A stretch of DNA of 8,957 nucleotides from Rickettsiales bacterium (GTDB taxonomy: Bacteria; Pseudomonadota; Alphaproteobacteria; Rickettsiales; UBA1997). Under the pieces are notes generated by a model that was not told the DNA's origin, did no database searches, and saw only the letters and a list, made by a program, of their open reading frames with translations. This document shows, one piece after another, positions 6,261-8,957 of the stretch. The translations under genes and the position numbers were made by a program. The DNA lies in the NCBI GenBank assembly GCA_009693885.1, contig SHWK01000034.1:1-8957 (forward strand). Direction: 5' to 3'. Positions within the stretch are counted from its first letter, which is position 1, and each line of letters begins with the position of its first letter.

Positions 6261-6320
6261 AAAATTATAAATTTACTGAATCTGATTTTGGTAAAAATAA
6301 AAAAAGATCATGGTTAAAAA

Positions 6321-8843
6321 TTATAATGAACGTTTTTTCTCAACAACTTCATAGCATTCAATTATATCACCTTCTTTGATATCTTCAAAATTTTCAATTG
6401 AGAAGCCGCATTCAAAGCCATTTTTAACTTCTTTGGCATCTTCTTTGAAGCGTTTTAAAGTTTTGAGAATTCCATCATGAACCACAACATTATCGCGCAA
6501 TAAGCGTACTTTAGCGTTGCGTTTGATGATTCCGTCAGTAACAAAAGCACCAGCGATTTTGCCCGAAGTTGAAATTTTAAAGACTTGGCGGATTTCAGCT
6601 CTTCCGAGATATTCTTCGCTTTGTATTGGCTCTAACATGCCAGAGAGTAGGGCTTTGAGATCATCGACGATATTATAAATGATCGAGTAATAGCGAATAT
6701 TAACATTTTTTGCTTTAGCAAGTTCTGTTGCAGCGCTGTTGCCACGAACATTAAATCCAACGATAATGGCACTTGAAACTGCAGCAAGATTCACATCACT
6801 TTCAGTAATGCCACCAGCGGCTTGGTGAATCACTTTAATTGCTACTTCATCAGTATTTAGTTTTGTGATTGCGCCACAGATTGCTTCAACCGAACCATGT
6901 ACATCGGCCTTAAGAATAATATTAAGATTTTTGATGCGGCTTTTTCCTGATTCGCGAAAAATATCACCAATTGAGCGCGCAGCATTTTTGAGTGATTTTT
7001 CTTCGCGTTCTTTTCTTTCGCGATAAAGAATGATTTCTCGCGCGTGTTTTTCTTCATCTACTTCAAAGAATTTATCACCTGCATTTGGCGCTTGATTTAA
7101 GCCGAGAATCTCGACTGGCACTGATGGCGTAGCAACTTTAATATTTTTGCCGTTATCATCTGACATTTTGCGCACACGACCAAAAGAAGTTCCAACAACA
7201 ATAAGATCGCCAATTTTTAATGAGCCTTTTTGTACCAACAAAGAAACCACAACACCTTTTGATTGATCGATTCTGGATTCGATTACAACACCAGAAGCCT
7301 TGCCTTCATAGGGTGATTTTAAATCTAGAACTTCTGCTTGTAGCAAAATTGCCTCTTCAAGTTTATCGAGATTTAATTTTTGTTTGGCAGAAACCGAAAT
7401 GAACATTACATCGCCACCCAAATCTTCGGCGACAATTTCGTGAGAGAGTAATTCATTTTTAACGCGTTGTGGATCTGCACCCGGTTTATCAATTTTATTG
7501 ACAGCAACAATAATTGGAACTTTTGCCGCCTTAGCATGGCTGATTGCCTCGACTGTTTGCTCTTTAACGCCATCATCGGCAGCAACAACAAGCACTACAA
7601 TATCAGTAACATTGGCACCGCGAGAACGCATTTCGGTGAATGCTTCATGGCCGGGAGTATCTAAGAAAGTGATGAATTTTCCGCTAGAAGTTTGAATGCG
7701 TGAAGCGCCAATATGCTGCGTGATTCCGCCAGATTCGCCATCAACAACTTTTGTGGTACGAATAGCATCAAGCAGTGAAGTTTTTCCGTGATCAACATGC
7801 CCCATGATTGTAACAACTGGTGCGCGCGATGTTTTTTCTAGATCAGTATCATCTTCGCCACCTAGTGCTGTCTCTACATCAGCATGCGAAACGCGTTTAG
7901 CAATATGGCCAAATTCTGAGATGATTAGTTCGGCGGTATCAGCATCAATAACTTGATTTGATGTAGCAACCATGCCCATCGAGAAAAGTTTTTTTACAAC
8001 ATCGCCAGTTTTTTCTGCCATACGATCAGAAAGATCTGCAACCGTGATTAACTCTGGCAAATCAACTTCATGAATAATTTTTTTGTATTCTTTAGATTGT
8101 TGACGAACATGTGAATCGCGTGATTTTTTTCTTCTACGAAAGCCGCGGCCATCGTCTGCGTCTTCATCGATGATGTAGGTTAATTTGCGAGTGTTAACTT
8201 TATTATCTTTAAAAGCATCTTTGAAAGCAGGTTTTTTCTTTTGATTTGCGTTATCAAAATCATCAGTGAATTTTTTGCTTTTAGCGCGTGATTCTTTTTC
8301 TTTTTCGAGTTTTTCTTGTTCTTGTTTGCGACGATCTTCAAGAAGTTTTTCGCGTTCAGCTTTTTGACGATTTGAAATATCGACACTTTGTTTGATTTTA
8401 TCGCGAACGCTGAAGTTATCTGTTTCTGTTGGCTTAGATTCTTCTTGTATGATTATTGGTTTTATTTCTTCAATAATTTCAGGAGTTGTTGTATTTTCAA
8501 CTTCAGCAGCAACTATTTTTTCTTCAGTTTTTTTAGAGTTTTTAGCGGTGATTTTTGTTATTTTATCAAGAACATTGTGATCATTTTCAACAGTTGCTCC
8601 GGTATTTTCAGTGATTGCTTTGACTCTTGCTTCGAATTCACTTTTGCTCAAGCCTTGATTAGCTGATTTATCTGAAGCTAGCGGAGTTTTTCTGCCTTTA
8701 ATTGTAACCTGAACCGAAGTAGGACTTCTTTTCTCGGCAACTTTTGGCGCAACAGAAGCGGCTGTATCTGAAGCTAGTTTTGGACTGAGCTTCAAAGTAA
8801 GCTTTGAGCGCGAGGCTGTTGAATTATTTGTTGTTTCGGTCAT
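6321..8843 (-). CDS. infB: Translation initiation factor IF-2
   Basis: GTPase that delivers fMet-tRNA to the 30S subunit and promotes 50S joining. The 840-residue protein is a normal bacterial length. The N-terminal extension (1-250) is low-complexity Lys/Glu-rich sequence. It opens with SRSKLTLKLSPKL, an IF-2-associated motif common in alphaproteobacteria, and a probable charged helix runs from about 158 to 195. An IF2_N-type domain (about 256-325) contains ITVADLSDRMAEK. The G domain (about 341-508) has G1 GHVDHGKT (348-355), G2 GGITQHIGA (372-380), G3 DTPGH (395-399), G4 NKID (449-452) and G5 SAK (485-487). Domain II follows (about 510-600), then the helical linker (595-635), domain III (about 636-740) and the fMet-tRNA-binding C-terminal domain (about 741-840). 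A Shine-Dalgarno lies 7 nt before the ATG. rbfA and truB do not follow; a cytochrome b561 gene does. nusA is not visible in the 114 nt upstream. Confidence 0.99.
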   Translation of the reverse strand: MTETTNNSTASRSKLTLKLSPKLASDTAASVAPKVAEKRSPTSVQVTIKGRKTPLASDKSANQGLSKSEFEARVKAITENTGATVENDHNVLDKITKITAKNSKKTEEKIVAAEVENTTTPEIIEEIKPIIIQEESKPTETDNFSVRDKIKQSVDISNRQKAEREKLLEDRRKQEQEKLEKEKESRAKSKKFTDDFDNANQKKKPAFKDAFKDNKVNTRKLTYIIDEDADDGRGFRRRKKSRDSHVRQQSKEYKKIIHEVDLPELITVADLSDRMAEKTGDVVKKLFSMGMVATSNQVIDADTAELIISEFGHIAKRVSHADVETALGGEDDTDLEKTSRAPVVTIMGHVDHGKTSLLDAIRTTKVVDGESGGITQHIGASRIQTSSGKFITFLDTPGHEAFTEMRSRGANVTDIVVLVVAADDGVKEQTVEAISHAKAAKVPIIVAVNKIDKPGADPQRVKNELLSHEIVAEDLGGDVMFISVSAKQKLNLDKLEEAILLQAEVLDLKSPYEGKASGVVIESRIDQSKGVVVSLLVQKGSLKIGDLIVVGTSFGRVRKMSDDNGKNIKVATPSVPVEILGLNQAPNAGDKFFEVDEEKHAREIILYRERKEREEKSLKNAARSIGDIFRESGKSRIKNLNIILKADVHGSVEAICGAITKLNTDEVAIKVIHQAAGGITESDVNLAAVSSAIIVGFNVRGNSAATELAKAKNVNIRYYSIIYNIVDDLKALLSGMLEPIQSEEYLGRAEIRQVFKISTSGKIAGAFVTDGIIKRNAKVRLLRDNVVVHDGILKTLKRFKEDAKEVKNGFECGFSIENFEDIKEGDIIECYEVVEKKRSL

Positions 8844-8850
8844 TTAAAAA

Positions 8851-8855
8851 CCTTT
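8851..8855 (-). promoter_or_regulatory. Shine-Dalgarno site for infB
   Basis: On the minus strand AAAGG (within TTAAAGG) ends 7 nt before the infB ATG. This fixes the start of IF-2 and contrasts with most other genes in the window, which lack any purine-rich site. Confidence 0.75.
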
Positions 8856-8889
8856 AATTAAGTTATTTTTAGTTAATTATTCGTTCATC

Positions 8890-8957
8890 TATAAGTAATC
8901 TTGTTATGATTGTTTCAACCATGACGCAGCCGCAATCGTAACCAAAGCTTACTTATA
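8890..8957. repeat. Imperfect inverted repeat upstream of infB, running to the window edge
   Basis: Arms at 8890-8912 and 8933-8957 pair almost fully around a 20-nt loop. The outer 9 bp (tataagtaa/ttacttata) are perfect. A central block has one mismatch and two single-base bulges. The inner 9-nt arms (8904-8912 with 8933-8941) pair with one G-U on the plus strand, which is A-C on the minus strand. The structure reaches the last base, so it may extend further. It lies 46 nt upstream of the infB ATG, in the leader of infB or in the spacer after the gene before it. I cannot tell whether it is a terminator, a leader structure or a palindromic intergenic element. Confidence 0.6.

Noticed and set aside
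6299..6320. T-rich run on the minus strand just after the infB stop, considered as an intrinsic terminator
   Set aside because: No stem with any G+C content precedes the T-run; only AT-rich sequence of the kind found throughout the window.
8388..8666. Phe/Ser-rich plus-strand open frames opposite the N-terminus of infB
   Set aside because: These are antisense shadows of the Lys/Glu-rich IF-2 extension (AAA and GAA codons read as TTT and TTC); the apparent hydrophobicity is a composition artefact.
8873..8924. 17-codon minus-strand frame (starting MVETIITRLL) upstream of infB, considered as a leader peptide
   Set aside because: It has no ribosome binding site and no run of regulatory codons, and it lies within the inverted repeat; too short to support.

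Overview
The window is an AT-rich chromosomal segment (roughly one third G+C by eye) with nine complete protein genes, no frameshifted genes, no RNA genes that I can see, no CRISPR array and no transposase. The gene content points to an alphaproteobacterium with a low-G+C genome. It has a MiaB of the type seen in Rickettsia and relatives, a Cox11/CtaG copper chaperone, a bacterial frataxin (CyaY), and an IF-2 with the lysine-rich N-terminal extension that starts with the alphaproteobacterial-style KLTLKL motif. leuB and hisF show that leucine and histidine synthesis are at least partly kept. That argues against a strongly reduced intracellular Rickettsia and fits an AT-rich, less reduced relative, or a free-living or facultatively host-associated lineage. 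The exact taxon cannot be fixed from this sequence.

Layout, left to right: miaB (+, 62-1450) converges on a minus-strand pair made of leuB (3354-2254) followed by an unrecognised exported cysteine-rich protein (2206-1487). Next is a 172-nt intergenic spacer (3355-3526) dominated by a perfect 30-bp inverted repeat, then the tight pair pdxH-cyaY (minus, 4426-3527, 3 nt apart). A short divergent spacer separates pdxH from a diverged ctaG/cox11 (+, 4476-4973), which runs into the end of hisF with one base between the stop codons. On the minus strand, infB (8843-6321), a cytochrome b561 gene (6260-5730) and hisF (5730-4975) follow each other, and the last two overlap by one base (TAATG). The right edge upstream of infB carries a second, imperfect inverted repeat that runs to the end of the window. 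Every stretch without a gene is under 200 nt.

Functionally these are mostly housekeeping genes with a loose iron, haem and cofactor theme: a double Fe-S tRNA-modifying enzyme (MiaB), frataxin for Fe-S assembly (CyaY), PLP synthesis (PdxH), CuB insertion into cytochrome oxidase (CtaG) and a membrane b-type cytochrome. They sit with one gene each from the leucine and histidine pathways and with translation factor IF-2. The gene order is scrambled relative to the usual bacterial operons: no leuCD beside leuB, no hisA/H/I beside hisF, and no rbfA/truB after infB.

I found no convincing new multi-gene system. The items most worth a second look are the perfect 30-bp palindrome (3389-3469), the second palindrome at the right edge (8890-8957), the exported eight-cysteine protein with an Asn/Pro/Gln-rich tail (1487-2206), and the diverged copper motif in CtaG.
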